Shown here: piece by piece, positions 1-5,957 of the stretch
Layout of the letters: the number at the start of each line of letters is the position of its first letter
Numbering within the stretch: the stretch's first letter is position 1
Assembly: GCA_036821485.1 (NCBI GenBank)
Contig: DAISJM010000079.1
Span: 1-10,161, forward strand
Reading direction: 5' to 3'
Length of the DNA stretch: 10,161 nucleotides
DNA from: DAISJM01 sp036821485
GTDB lineage: Bacteria > Verrucomicrobiota > Kiritimatiellia > CAIQIC01 > JAGNIJ01
Notes under the pieces: model-generated
Told to the model about the DNA's origin: nothing
Seen by the model: the letters and a program-made list of their open reading frames with translations, nothing else
Databases searched by the model: none
Translations under genes and position numbers: made by a program

Positions 1-344
1 AGGTGGTGCTATTGGATTTCTGGGCCACCTGGTGCCCGCCCTGCCGATCCGAATTGGGCCGATTGGACAAGATGTACAAGGAACTCAAGGACAAGGGCTT
101 CACCTTGATCGGCATGACCGTGGATGACGGCTCAGTGACCGAGGTCGCCCAGGCTGTCAGCCAATTCAGCCTTTCCTATCCCGTGGGTTGGGCGGGTCCC
201 GAGGTCCAGAAGGCCTACGGAGGGATACGCGCGGTGCCCACGAAGTTCCTGTTGGACAAGACTGGCGCTGTCCAGAAGCGCTACGTCGGCGTTGTGCCCG
301 AAGAACAGATTCGTGCCGATGTTGCGACTCTGCTCGCCATGTAA
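1..344 (+). CDS. TlpA/ResA-family thioredoxin-fold protein, 3' part
   Basis: This is the C-terminal part of a thioredoxin-fold disulfide oxidoreductase of the TlpA/ResA/AhpC-TSA type. The reading frame is open to the left edge and its first full codon is at position 3, so the true start, and any signal peptide or lipobox, lies outside the window. The visible 113 residues begin in the strand that leads into the active site. The motif WCPPC (redox cysteines at about residues 11 and 14 of the visible part) is the classic TlpA/ResA site. The cis-proline loop reads AVPTKF, followed by the usual LLDKTGAV strand and a short C-terminal helix. Such proteins are normally periplasmic or membrane-anchored and reduce disulfides, for example in cytochrome c maturation. 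A DsbD-like electron donor follows after 47 bases, which fits a donor-acceptor pair in one operon. The specific substrate cannot be told from the fragment. Confidence 0.9.
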   Translation, partial: VVLLDFWATWCPPCRSELGRLDKMYKELKDKGFTLIGMTVDDGSVTEVAQAVSQFSLSYPVGWAGPEVQKAYGGIRAVPTKFLLDKTGAVQKRYVGVVPEEQIRADVATLLAM

Positions 345-391
345 TATGACCGGGCAGCGACGGCGCAGACACCGTCACCAAGAGGTGCTTC

Positions 392-2005
392 GTGACTCGT
401 TACTCGTTTGATCTGCGGAGGCTCATCCAATTCGCTGCCACTGTCTTCCTTCTGGCGGCATCGGCAGCATATGCGGCAGATCCCTTCAGCGCCAAGGCTT
501 CGTGGATGGACGATGCGGGGAGCCGTCTGGTCAGGATCGACTTCACAGTACCGGCCGGGCATTTTCTGTACGCGGACCACCTCAAGATATCGGCAGGCGA
601 TACGACGCTGACGCCGCTGGAGGCAAAAGAGCCTGTTACGATTCTCGATAAGTTCACGGGTGAGGAGAAGAAGGTCTACGACACCGACTTCTCCCTGAAG
701 TTTGCGCTCCCCGAAGGTGTTCGTAGTGTGCAGTTGTCTGTGGCCTACCAAGGATGCAACGACTCAGTATGTTTCTTCCCCCAGAAAAAAGCCTTCTCTC
801 TGGGCGATGATGCAGCCGCTGCGGCCGACGGGACTGCGGAGACCCCCACGGGTGCTTCTTCTGCCGCCAATTGGAGGGATTTGGCTGATCGCTTCACCAT
901 TAATGCGCGCGACACGGGATATCTCGGGAAAGAGGACTTCATTGCATTCTTGGGACGTGGCGAGACGGGTGCGGCTGCAGAGGGAGACTTTCTTGCGCGC
1001 TCCGGGCAGTTGGGTTGGTTCTTCACCGTGCTGCTCATTCTCGTGGGTGGTATTGGACTGAACCTGACGCCGTGTGTTCTTCCGCTGATCCCGGTCAACT
1101 TGGCCATTATCGGAGCCGGGGCTCGTGCAGGTTCCAAGGCTCGCGGTTTTCTGCTGGGTGGTGCGTACGGGATGGGAATGGCCGCCGTTTATGGCCTGCT
1201 CGGATTGATCGTGGTGCTTACCGGTTCGAAGTTTGGAACGCTGAATGCATCACCGTGGTTCAATGCCATCATCGCCGTCATTTTCATCCTGCTCGCCCTC
1301 GCGATGTTTGATGTGTTCTCGATCGATCTGACCCGTTTCCAAGGTCATTCGGGTAAGCGAGGCGGGCGCAAGGGGCAGGTGGTGGCAGCGCTGCTGATGG
1401 GGGCCGTGGCTGCGTTGTTGGCGGGTGCGTGTGTGGCGCCGGTAGTGATTTCTGTCCTGCTGCTCTCCGGCAGTCTTTATGCCAAGGGGCAGGCCTTGGG
1501 GTTGATGTTGCCTTTTCTCTTGGGTGTAGGGATGGGCTTGCCGTGGCCCTTCGCCGGGGCCGGACTTTCCTTCCTGCCTAAGCCGGGCAAGTGGATGACG
1601 GTGGTGAAGTACACCTTCGGGGTGATCATTCTCGCGCTCGCGCTTTATTACGGTCATCTGGCGTGGCAGCTATTTCGTGACAAGACTTCCTCGACCGGTG
1701 GCGGGGCTGGAACCGCGGAGGCGGCGGGTCAATCTGACCGTGCGCTTGCCGCCGCGCTTCAGCAATCCCTGGACGAAGGGAAGCCGGTGTTCATCGATTT
1801 CTGGGCGACGTGGTGCAAGAACTGCCACGCGATGGAGAAGACCACGTTCCGCGATGCCGAGGTGCAGGCGCAGCTTGGTCGATTCATCGTGGTCAAGTAC
1901 CAGGCCGAGGTGCCCAACGAATCTCCCGCGCGCGAGGTCTTGGATTACTTCGGTGCCGTGGGGTTGCCGACCTACGTTGTCCTTGTCCCCACCGCCGGGC
2001 GGTAG
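392..2005 (+). CDS. dsbD: DsbD-type thiol:disulfide interchange protein
   Basis: This 537-residue inner-membrane protein carries reducing power from cytoplasmic thioredoxin to the periplasm. Domains in order: signal peptide (about 1-28, cleavage near AYA/AD); periplasmic alpha domain with the pair C122 and C127 in YQGCNDSVCFFP; a hydrophobic core from about 208 to 425 with redox cysteines C228 (LNLTPCVLPLIPV) and C347 (AGACVAPVV); and a C-terminal thioredoxin-like gamma domain with WCKNC (C475, C478) and cis-Pro GLPT (about 524-527). All six cysteines of the DsbD relay are present. The start is GTG at 392, with AGAGG (381-385) six bases upstream. The stop comes only about 11 residues after the cis-proline, so the last strand and helix of the usual gamma domain appear to be missing; length is slightly under E. 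coli DsbD (565). It follows a TlpA-like gene by 47 bases, probably its electron acceptor. A CcdA-only assignment is ruled out by the two flanking domains. Confidence 0.94.
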   Translation: MTRYSFDLRRLIQFAATVFLLAASAAYAADPFSAKASWMDDAGSRLVRIDFTVPAGHFLYADHLKISAGDTTLTPLEAKEPVTILDKFTGEEKKVYDTDFSLKFALPEGVRSVQLSVAYQGCNDSVCFFPQKKAFSLGDDAAAAADGTAETPTGASSAANWRDLADRFTINARDTGYLGKEDFIAFLGRGETGAAAEGDFLARSGQLGWFFTVLLILVGGIGLNLTPCVLPLIPVNLAIIGAGARAGSKARGFLLGGAYGMGMAAVYGLLGLIVVLTGSKFGTLNASPWFNAIIAVIFILLALAMFDVFSIDLTRFQGHSGKRGGRKGQVVAALLMGAVAALLAGACVAPVVISVLLLSGSLYAKGQALGLMLPFLLGVGMGLPWPFAGAGLSFLPKPGKWMTVVKYTFGVIILALALYYGHLAWQLFRDKTSSTGGGAGTAEAAGQSDRALAAALQQSLDEGKPVFIDFWATWCKNCHAMEKTTFRDAEVQAQLGRFIVVKYQAEVPNESPAREVLDYFGAVGLPTYVVLVPTAGR

Positions 2006-2053
2006 CATAATCGGCCCTGACCGGATCACGAGATTACGGAAAGGAGCTGCGTC

Positions 2054-2404
2054 ATGTTTTATCCACCCGTCCACAAAACACAGATCGACATCAGTGTGGA
2101 TCCCAGCGATGCGTCTGCCATGCGGAGCGCGCGGACAGAAGTTGAGCTGATGCGGTATGATATCGAGCGGCTCCTGATGATCACCGAGGCGCTTTGGCAG
2201 ATACTCAAGGAGCAGCACGGATACGATGACTCGGAACTGACGAACCGGATCACGGAGATCGACCGGCGTGATGGCCGTCTGGATGGGCGGGTGGCCCCGC
2301 AGCCTCCCTCGTCCTGTCCGCGTTGCGGTCGTACATTGGAACGCAAGCGGCCGTTCTGCCTGTTCTGCGGCCAGATGATCGCGCACGACCCCTTCGAGCG
2401 CTGA
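2054..2404 (+). CDS. Small zinc-ribbon protein of unknown function
   Basis: I do not recognise a named family for this 116-residue protein. The N-terminal part is variable in character. The middle (about 26-72) is charged and probably helical (ELMRYDIERLLMITEALWQILKE region, then NRITEIDRRDGRLDGR). The C-terminus holds a compact zinc ribbon, CPRCG (C88, C91) and CLFCG (C102, C105), with a ten-residue knuckle between the pairs. There is no signal peptide or membrane segment, so it is likely cytoplasmic. The ATG at 2054 has a strong ribosome-binding site, AAGGAG at 2041-2046 with a seven-base spacer, which fixes the start. It lies 48 bases after dsbD and 170 bases before lexA. From memory, similar helical-plus-zinc-ribbon proteins carrying a DGRLDGR-like segment occur in Verrucomicrobiota, but that is recollection only. 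A role in binding nucleic acid or protein is possible but not shown. Confidence 0.8.
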   Translation: MFYPPVHKTQIDISVDPSDASAMRSARTEVELMRYDIERLLMITEALWQILKEQHGYDDSELTNRITEIDRRDGRLDGRVAPQPPSSCPRCGRTLERKRPFCLFCGQMIAHDPFER

Positions 2405-2434
2405 TGGCGTCGAAACCTGCCGGATAAAGGGCTG

Positions 2435-2484
2435 TTTTTCCAAGGGTTGGAAAAATGGATCCCTGATTTTCCAACCCTTGGAAA
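2435..2484. repeat. Paired palindromes TTCCAA-N3-TTGGAA forming an 18-bp inverted repeat
   Basis: Two near-identical palindromes lie in the gap before lexA. The first is TTCCAAGGGTTGGAA at 2438-2452; extended with its T and A runs its self-complementary arms are nine bases each (2435-2455). The second is TTCCAACCCTTGGAA at 2469-2483. The centres (2445 and 2476) are 31 bp apart, close to three helical turns. Because the middle triplets are GGG and CCC, the two copies are also exact reverse complements over 18 bases (2437-2454 against 2467-2484), separated by a 12-base loop. No T-run follows the larger stem, so it does not look like a simple intrinsic terminator. It could be a double operator, a cruciform or RNA hairpin acting as a bidirectional terminator, or a dispersed repeat. 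The sequence alone does not decide. Confidence 0.85.
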
Positions 2485-2516
2485 TCCCGTGATTTCAACG
2501 AGTAATGCCTTTGTTC

Positions 2517-2545
2517 TTGAAACTGAACTTTGGTTCAGTTATGGT
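2517..2545 (+). promoter_or_regulatory. Putative sigma-70 promoter of lexA
   Basis: TTGAAA at 2517-2522 matches the -35 consensus at five of six bases. A spacer of 17 bases leads to TATGGT at 2540-2545, a four-of-six -10 box. The predicted start of transcription would be near 2552, about 20 bases before the lexA ATG at 2575. The palindromic operator fills the space between the two boxes, the usual layout of a LexA-repressed promoter. Inferred from sequence only. Confidence 0.6.
2521..2540. promoter_or_regulatory. LexA-type operator (SOS box)
   Basis: AACTGAACTTTGGTTCAGTT is a perfect inverted repeat with eight-base arms and a four-base centre. Its core, GAAC-N4-GTTC, has the same half-site order and spacing as the Bacillus-type LexA box. 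It lies directly upstream of a LexA-family gene and between the predicted -35 and -10 elements, so binding would block RNA polymerase and give autoregulation. From memory, the motif described for some Verrucomicrobia has the opposite half-site order (GTTC-N4-GAAC), so this would be a different site if the host belongs there. Confidence 0.75.
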
Positions 2546-2574
2546 GCAGGGTGGATTTAAACAAGGAGAGGAAC

Positions 2575-3159
2575 ATGCCGCGAACGATTGATCTCGATGA
2601 GAAGGTCCGAAAGCTGCGGATGTTTTTTCGGGAAGAGGGTCGTGTTCCGGGCTACGGGGAAATGTTGAAGCTGTTTGGTTATCGCTCCAAGAACGCGGTG
2701 TTCGGTTTGCTGCAGAAGCTGGAGGAGGGAGGCTACCTCCGCAAGCGCAATGGAAAGATTTCGCCCACGGCCCGACTTTCCGGTTCTGTCCGCCTGCTGG
2801 GCACGGTGCAGGCTGGATTTCCGTCGCCCGCGGAGGAGGAATTGGCCGATACGTTGAGCTTGGACGAGTTCCTGATCGAGCGGCCCGAGGCGACCTTCAT
2901 GTTGCGGATCAACGGTGATTCGATGATCGAGGCGGGAATTCATCCGGGCGACATTGTGTTGGTGGAAAAGGGGAAGGCGCCGAAGCCCAACGACATCGTG
3001 GTGGCCCAGGTGGATGATGAGTGGACCATCAAATATTTTGTGAAGGATGCGGCGGGTGTCCGGCTTGATCCGGCCAATCCGAAATATCGCTTCATCCGTC
3101 CGCGTCGTTCGCTGGTCATTGGCGGTGTGGTGAAGGCGGTGATCCGGAAATATCAATGA
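2575..3159 (+). CDS. lexA: LexA-family SOS repressor (S24 self-cleaving)
   Basis: This 194-residue repressor would silence DNA-damage genes until activated RecA triggers its self-cleavage. The N-terminal half (about 1-65) is a LexA-type winged helix: VPGYGEMLKLFGYRSKNAVFGLL aligns with the E. coli helix-turn-helix region, followed by the wing LRKRNGKISPTARL. The C-terminal S24 peptidase domain keeps all key parts: the scissile Ala80-Gly81 in TVQAGFP, the nucleophile Ser116 in NGDSMIEAGI, and the general base Lys153 in WTIKYF. The ATG at 2575 is chosen because AAGGAGAGG (2563-2571) is a good ribosome-binding site and the family N-terminus starts here; the in-frame upstream GTG/ATG codons would overlap the promoter. 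A palindromic operator lies upstream. With a Y-family polymerase downstream, this protein could also take a UmuD-like role, so it may be a second, cassette-specific LexA rather than the only one in the genome. Confidence 0.92.
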   Translation: MPRTIDLDEKVRKLRMFFREEGRVPGYGEMLKLFGYRSKNAVFGLLQKLEEGGYLRKRNGKISPTARLSGSVRLLGTVQAGFPSPAEEELADTLSLDEFLIERPEATFMLRINGDSMIEAGIHPGDIVLVEKGKAPKPNDIVVAQVDDEWTIKYFVKDAAGVRLDPANPKYRFIRPRRSLVIGGVVKAVIRKYQ

Positions 3160-3167
3160 GAGTGGAA

Positions 3168-3201
3168 GGAAGTAACCACGAAAGACACCAAAGACACGAA
3201 A
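3168..3201 (+). repeat. Left 34-bp inverted repeat arm of the GxxExxY cassette
   Basis: This arm starts with GGAAGTAACCACG eight bases after the lexA stop and contains a short internal tandem pattern (AAAGACACC followed by AAAGACACG). From 3174 to 3207 the + strand has no T at all, so its RNA would be U-free. It matches the reverse complement of 3587-3620 except at position 3193 (G here, A in the partner). Confidence 0.95.
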
Positions 3202-3211
3202 AAGAAATCGC

Positions 3212-3586
3212 ATGAGTATTGTCCATAGAGAAGAGAGCTATTCGGTTATGGGTGCATGCTTCGAAGTCTATAAAGAGAAAGGATGTGGATTTCTTGAGTC
3301 TGTTTATCAGGGGTGTCTTGAGATCGAATTTGAACTTCGAGGCATGCCATTCAAGACTCAAATCCCATTGCCTCTTTTTTATAAGAAAATCCCACTCAAA
3401 CATACTTATGTGCCCGACTTCGTTTGTTTCGGGAAAATTATTGTAGAGATCAAGGCTGTAGAACGCATTACAGATGAACACCGAGCCCAGGTGTTTAACT
3501 ATTTGAAGGCCACGGGCTACAAATTGGGGTTGTTGGTCAACTTCGGCCATTTTCCCCAACTCGAGTATGAGCGTGTTGTTCTCTGA
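3212..3586 (+). CDS. GxxExxY family protein, PD-(D/E)xK nuclease-like
   Basis: This 124-residue protein belongs to the GxxExxY family. The signature is plain: YSVMGACFEVYKEKG leads into GFLESVY (G26, E29, Y32), followed by the QGCLEIEFELRGMPF helix. A PD-(D/E)xK-like core follows: YVPDFVCFGKIIVEIKA gives D69 and the ExK pair E79/K81, then HRAQVFNYLKATGYKLGLLVNFG. Length is typical of the family. The biochemical role of the family is, to my knowledge, unproven; the fold suggests nucleic-acid cleavage or binding. The ATG at 3212 follows the left repeat by ten bases and has only a purine-rich AAAAAGAAA in front, not a true Shine-Dalgarno site. Its TGA stop directly touches the right repeat. GC content (about 43%) is far below its neighbours. 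It is in the same frame as the downstream polymerase gene, with this TGA the only stop between them. Confidence 0.93.
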   Translation: MSIVHREESYSVMGACFEVYKEKGCGFLESVYQGCLEIEFELRGMPFKTQIPLPLFYKKIPLKHTYVPDFVCFGKIIVEIKAVERITDEHRAQVFNYLKATGYKLGLLVNFGHFPQLEYERVVL

Positions 3587-3620
3587 TTTCGTGTTTTTGG
3601 TGTCTTTCGTGGTTACTTCC
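3587..3620 (-). repeat. Right 34-bp inverted repeat arm of the GxxExxY cassette
   Basis: This is the reverse-complement partner of 3168-3201, with one mismatch in 34. On the + strand it begins TTTCGTG directly after the cassette gene's stop codon and ends GGTTACTTCC. In a read-through transcript the two arms could pair as a long RNA stem enclosing the whole GxxExxY gene. The arm also forms most of the region just upstream of the polymerase start. Confidence 0.95.
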
Positions 3621-3643
3621 GTGGTTTTGAATCTTGGACCTCC

Positions 3644-4951
3644 ATGTGTGCGCAGCCCATTATGTTGCATGCGTTTCCCCATGCGATTTTGCATCTCGAT
3701 GGGGATGCATTTTTTGCCTCGATTGAGCAGTCGGTTCATCCTGAACTGAAGGGCAAACCGGTGGTGACGGGGAAGGAGCGTGGGATTATTGCCTGCGCGA
3801 GTTATGAGGCCAAGGCGCTGGGTGTGAAGCGGGGCGTGACGTTGTGGGACGCCCGCAAGATGTGTCGCGAACTGGTGGTGTTGTCGAGCGACTACGAAAC
3901 CTACAGCCTCTACTCCAAGCGTATGTTCGACATCATGCGCCGGTACACGCCGATGGTGGAGGAGTATTCCATCGATGAGGGATTTGCCGATCTCTCCGGG
4001 CTGCGCCGGGTATTCCACACATCCTACGAAGACCTGGCGCGGCAGTTGCAGGAGGCCATCCGCGCGGAATTGGATATCACGGTGTCGGTGGGGCTCAGCC
4101 TGTCGAAGAGCCTGGCGAAACTGGCATCGAAGTTCCGCAAGCCGAGGGGATTCACCGCCGTGGCGGGGCATCACATCCACCTGTTTCTTGAACGCATTCC
4201 ACTCGAGAGAGTTTGGGGGTTTGGACCGAACACGACAAACTTGCTTAAAAAGCACGGATTGAGGACCGCGCTGGATTTTGCGCTCAAGCCGGAGAAGTGG
4301 GCGGAACAGTTGATGGGCAAGGTGGGGAAAGAGATCTGGGGCGAACTGCGCGGGTGTCCGGTGCATGCGGTGACGACGGAAGAGAAGTCCTCGTACTACA
4401 CCGTCAGCAAAACAAAAACATTCAGCACGCCATCGCGCGAGCGAGAATTCATTTATGCCAAACTCGTGCGGAATCTGGAATCGGCCTTCATCAAGTTACG
4501 CCGACACAAGTTGCGCGCAAAGGTGATGGGCATAGCCCTGCGGTACCAGGATTTCAGCGAGGAGGCGGCGGAGGCGGTTTTGAACCGGCCCACATCGAGC
4601 ACGCAGGAGGCAATGCCGTTGCTGCACGAGATGTTCGGGCAGGTCTTTCGGGCGGGGCCGGAATATCGTGCCACGATGGTGGTGCTCGGCAAGTTGGAGG
4701 CTGATCGGGGAGAACAGTTCGAGCTTTTCGAGGATCGGGTTCGGATCGATAAAATGTCGAAGGCATCGCGGGCGGTAGATGAGATCAATGGGAAATATGG
4801 CAAACATGCGCTCAGCCTGGGGACGTCGTTATACCTTGCCGCCATGCGCAAAACGGATCGTGACGATGTGCCCGGGAGGAAAAAGGATTTGCTGGTGGGG
4901 GAGAACGGCCGGCAGCGTCTGAATATTCCCAAGCTGGGGATTGACGTATGA
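3644..4951 (+). CDS. dinB: Y-family translesion DNA polymerase (DinB/UmuC type)
   Basis: This polymerase copies damaged DNA with low fidelity. Numbered from the ATG at 3644 it has 435 residues. The palm begins with HLDGDAFFASIEQ: metal ligand D19, steric-gate position F24. The second catalytic motif, YSIDEGFADL, supplies D111 and E112, with Gly in place of the more usual Ala after the Glu. The fingers region (IIACASYEAKALGVKRG) and the thumb helix-hairpin-helix (ERVWGFGPNTTNLLKKHG, about 188-205) are complete, followed by the little finger (about 250-355). QFELF at 358-362 fits the beta-clamp-binding consensus and its position resembles the UmuC motif. Length is nearer UmuC (422) than DinB (351). 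No clear ribosome-binding site precedes either ATG at 3644 or ATG at 3662, and the right cassette arm ends 23 bases upstream, so the original leader may have been displaced. It is probably SOS-controlled with lexA. The symbol is a family-level choice; umuC is an alternative. Confidence 0.9.
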   Translation: MCAQPIMLHAFPHAILHLDGDAFFASIEQSVHPELKGKPVVTGKERGIIACASYEAKALGVKRGVTLWDARKMCRELVVLSSDYETYSLYSKRMFDIMRRYTPMVEEYSIDEGFADLSGLRRVFHTSYEDLARQLQEAIRAELDITVSVGLSLSKSLAKLASKFRKPRGFTAVAGHHIHLFLERIPLERVWGFGPNTTNLLKKHGLRTALDFALKPEKWAEQLMGKVGKEIWGELRGCPVHAVTTEEKSSYYTVSKTKTFSTPSREREFIYAKLVRNLESAFIKLRRHKLRAKVMGIALRYQDFSEEAAEAVLNRPTSSTQEAMPLLHEMFGQVFRAGPEYRATMVVLGKLEADRGEQFELFEDRVRIDKMSKASRAVDEINGKYGKHALSLGTSLYLAAMRKTDRDDVPGRKKDLLVGENGRQRLNIPKLGIDV

Positions 4952-4997
4952 CGGCGGGGCGATCATGCGTGATTCTCCGGATTCCAAGGGTAGACTG

Positions 4998-5894
4998 ATG
5001 GGTGATGTTATGAGTGAACCGGCAAAGATCAGTGTGGGCGTAGCGGGGTGGTCCTACCCGGATTGGGAGGGCTTTGTCTACACGGGGAAAATCAGGGACA
5101 AGCTTCGCTTCGTGGCGGGTTATGTCGATCTCGTGGAGATCAACAGCACGTTTTACCGTCCGCCCGAAGCGCGAACTGTGAGTTCGTGGGTTCAGCGCAC
5201 GAGCGACCTGCCGGATTTCTACTTCACTGCGAAGCTGCATCAGGAGATTACACACGAAGGTCGGATTGGGGACGGCATGGTACGTGCCTTCCGCGAGGGG
5301 TTCGCGCCGATGGCGGAAGCCGGACGACTGAAGCATTTGTTGGCACAGTTTCGATATGATTTTGCTGACACGCCGGATAGCCGAAAACATGTGGAGAGCA
5401 TCCGGGAGACCTTTGGCTCGCTTGCCGAACTGGTGCTGGAACTTCGTCACATATCGTGGCAGCAGCCCGCATCGTTGGATTATCTGGATGAGTTGGGCGT
5501 GACGGTAGCGAATCTGGATTATCCGATGGCGAAGAACTCCTTCAGTCTCCAGGAATGCCGGGTGGGAATGAACGGCTATCTTCGGCTCCACGGGCGCAAC
5601 ACGGCGGCGTGGTTTGATAAGAAAGCCGGGCGCGACCAGACCTATAATTACCTCTATTCGCGGAGCGAATTGGAGGGCATACGAGATCGCGCTGTATCGC
5701 TTGCGAAGAATTTCCGCTCGCTGACGATTGTGGCCAACAATCATTACGAGGGCAAAGAGGTCGCGAATGCTTTGCAGCTCAAGGCGATGCTGCTCCGGGA
5801 GAAAGTGAAGGTGCCGCCGGGCCTGCTGGCGCGTTATCCTGCTTTGACCGAGGTGGCTGAGCCGCCGCCCGACGGGGAACGGATGTTGTTCTGA
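4998..5894 (+). CDS. DUF72 (YecE-like) TIM-barrel protein
   Basis: This is a DUF72 protein of about 298 residues. Family marks are the opening strand ISVGVAGWSYPDWEGFVYTGK, the segment FVAGYVDLVEINSTFYRPPEARTVSSWV, FYFTAKLHQEITHE, the GRLKHLLAQFRYDF strand, ELVLELRHISW, and the late GYLRLHGRNTAAWF motif typical of the family. The function is unknown; the fold is a TIM barrel with conserved polar residues, and phosphatase- or nuclease-like roles have been suggested without firm proof. Several starts are possible: TTG 4941 (overlapping the polymerase stop), ATG 4965, ATG 4998 and ATG 5010. I chose 4998 because AAGGG at 4986-4990 gives a ribosome-binding site with a seven-base spacer; 5010 is nearly as good. 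Its closeness to the polymerase gene suggests a shared transcript and perhaps damage-linked expression, which is inference. Confidence 0.88.
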   Translation: MGDVMSEPAKISVGVAGWSYPDWEGFVYTGKIRDKLRFVAGYVDLVEINSTFYRPPEARTVSSWVQRTSDLPDFYFTAKLHQEITHEGRIGDGMVRAFREGFAPMAEAGRLKHLLAQFRYDFADTPDSRKHVESIRETFGSLAELVLELRHISWQQPASLDYLDELGVTVANLDYPMAKNSFSLQECRVGMNGYLRLHGRNTAAWFDKKAGRDQTYNYLYSRSELEGIRDRAVSLAKNFRSLTIVANNHYEGKEVANALQLKAMLLREKVKVPPGLLARYPALTEVAEPPPDGERMLF

Positions 5895-5957
5895 TTTTTT
5901 GTCTTTTGGGTGATGGACGGCTGCGCGATACTGACCGCCAACTTCTGGAGATGGACC

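Larger units (their letters stand above)
3168..3620 (+). mobile_element. Repeat-bounded GxxExxY cassette inserted between lexA and the Y-family polymerase gene
   Basis: A 453-bp unit is framed by two 34-bp inverted repeats identical at 33 positions. It carries one gene, which stops directly against the right arm. By hand count the gene is 43% GC (160 of 375 bases), against about 60% in sampled lines of the neighbouring genes, which suggests foreign origin. A GTGG tetranucleotide lies just outside both ends (3162-3165 and 3621-3624); it might be a target duplication, but two bases separate the left copy from the arm, so this is weak. No transposase is present. If it moves, it would need outside help or a mechanism using its own nuclease-like protein. 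Excising it would bring the lexA stop within a few dozen bases of the polymerase start, as expected for an original two-gene operon. Confidence 0.65.

Noticed and set aside
1990..2060. Frameshift at the end of dsbD that would restore a full gamma domain
   Set aside because: Reading both other frames past position 1990 gives no thioredoxin-like strand and helix before the next gene's ribosome-binding site.
3162..3624. GTGG direct repeats as a target-site duplication of the cassette
   Set aside because: Four bases, with two extra bases between the left copy and its arm; too short to claim without an empty site for comparison.
3116..4366. Long open frame of 416 codons on the minus strand
   Set aside because: It runs antisense to the polymerase gene, the GxxExxY cassette and the lexA end, has no recognisable motif or ribosome-binding site, and its composition (His, Arg, Gln and Pro rich) is that of a reversed coding frame.
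4812..5744. Open frame of 310 codons on the minus strand
   Set aside because: It is a shadow of the DUF72 gene, with no domain or start signal.
5871..5900. Terminator after the DUF72 gene (T-run at 5895-5900)
   Set aside because: The only upstream pairing is the weak GAAC/GTTC with a seven-base loop; there is no stable GC stem before the T-run.
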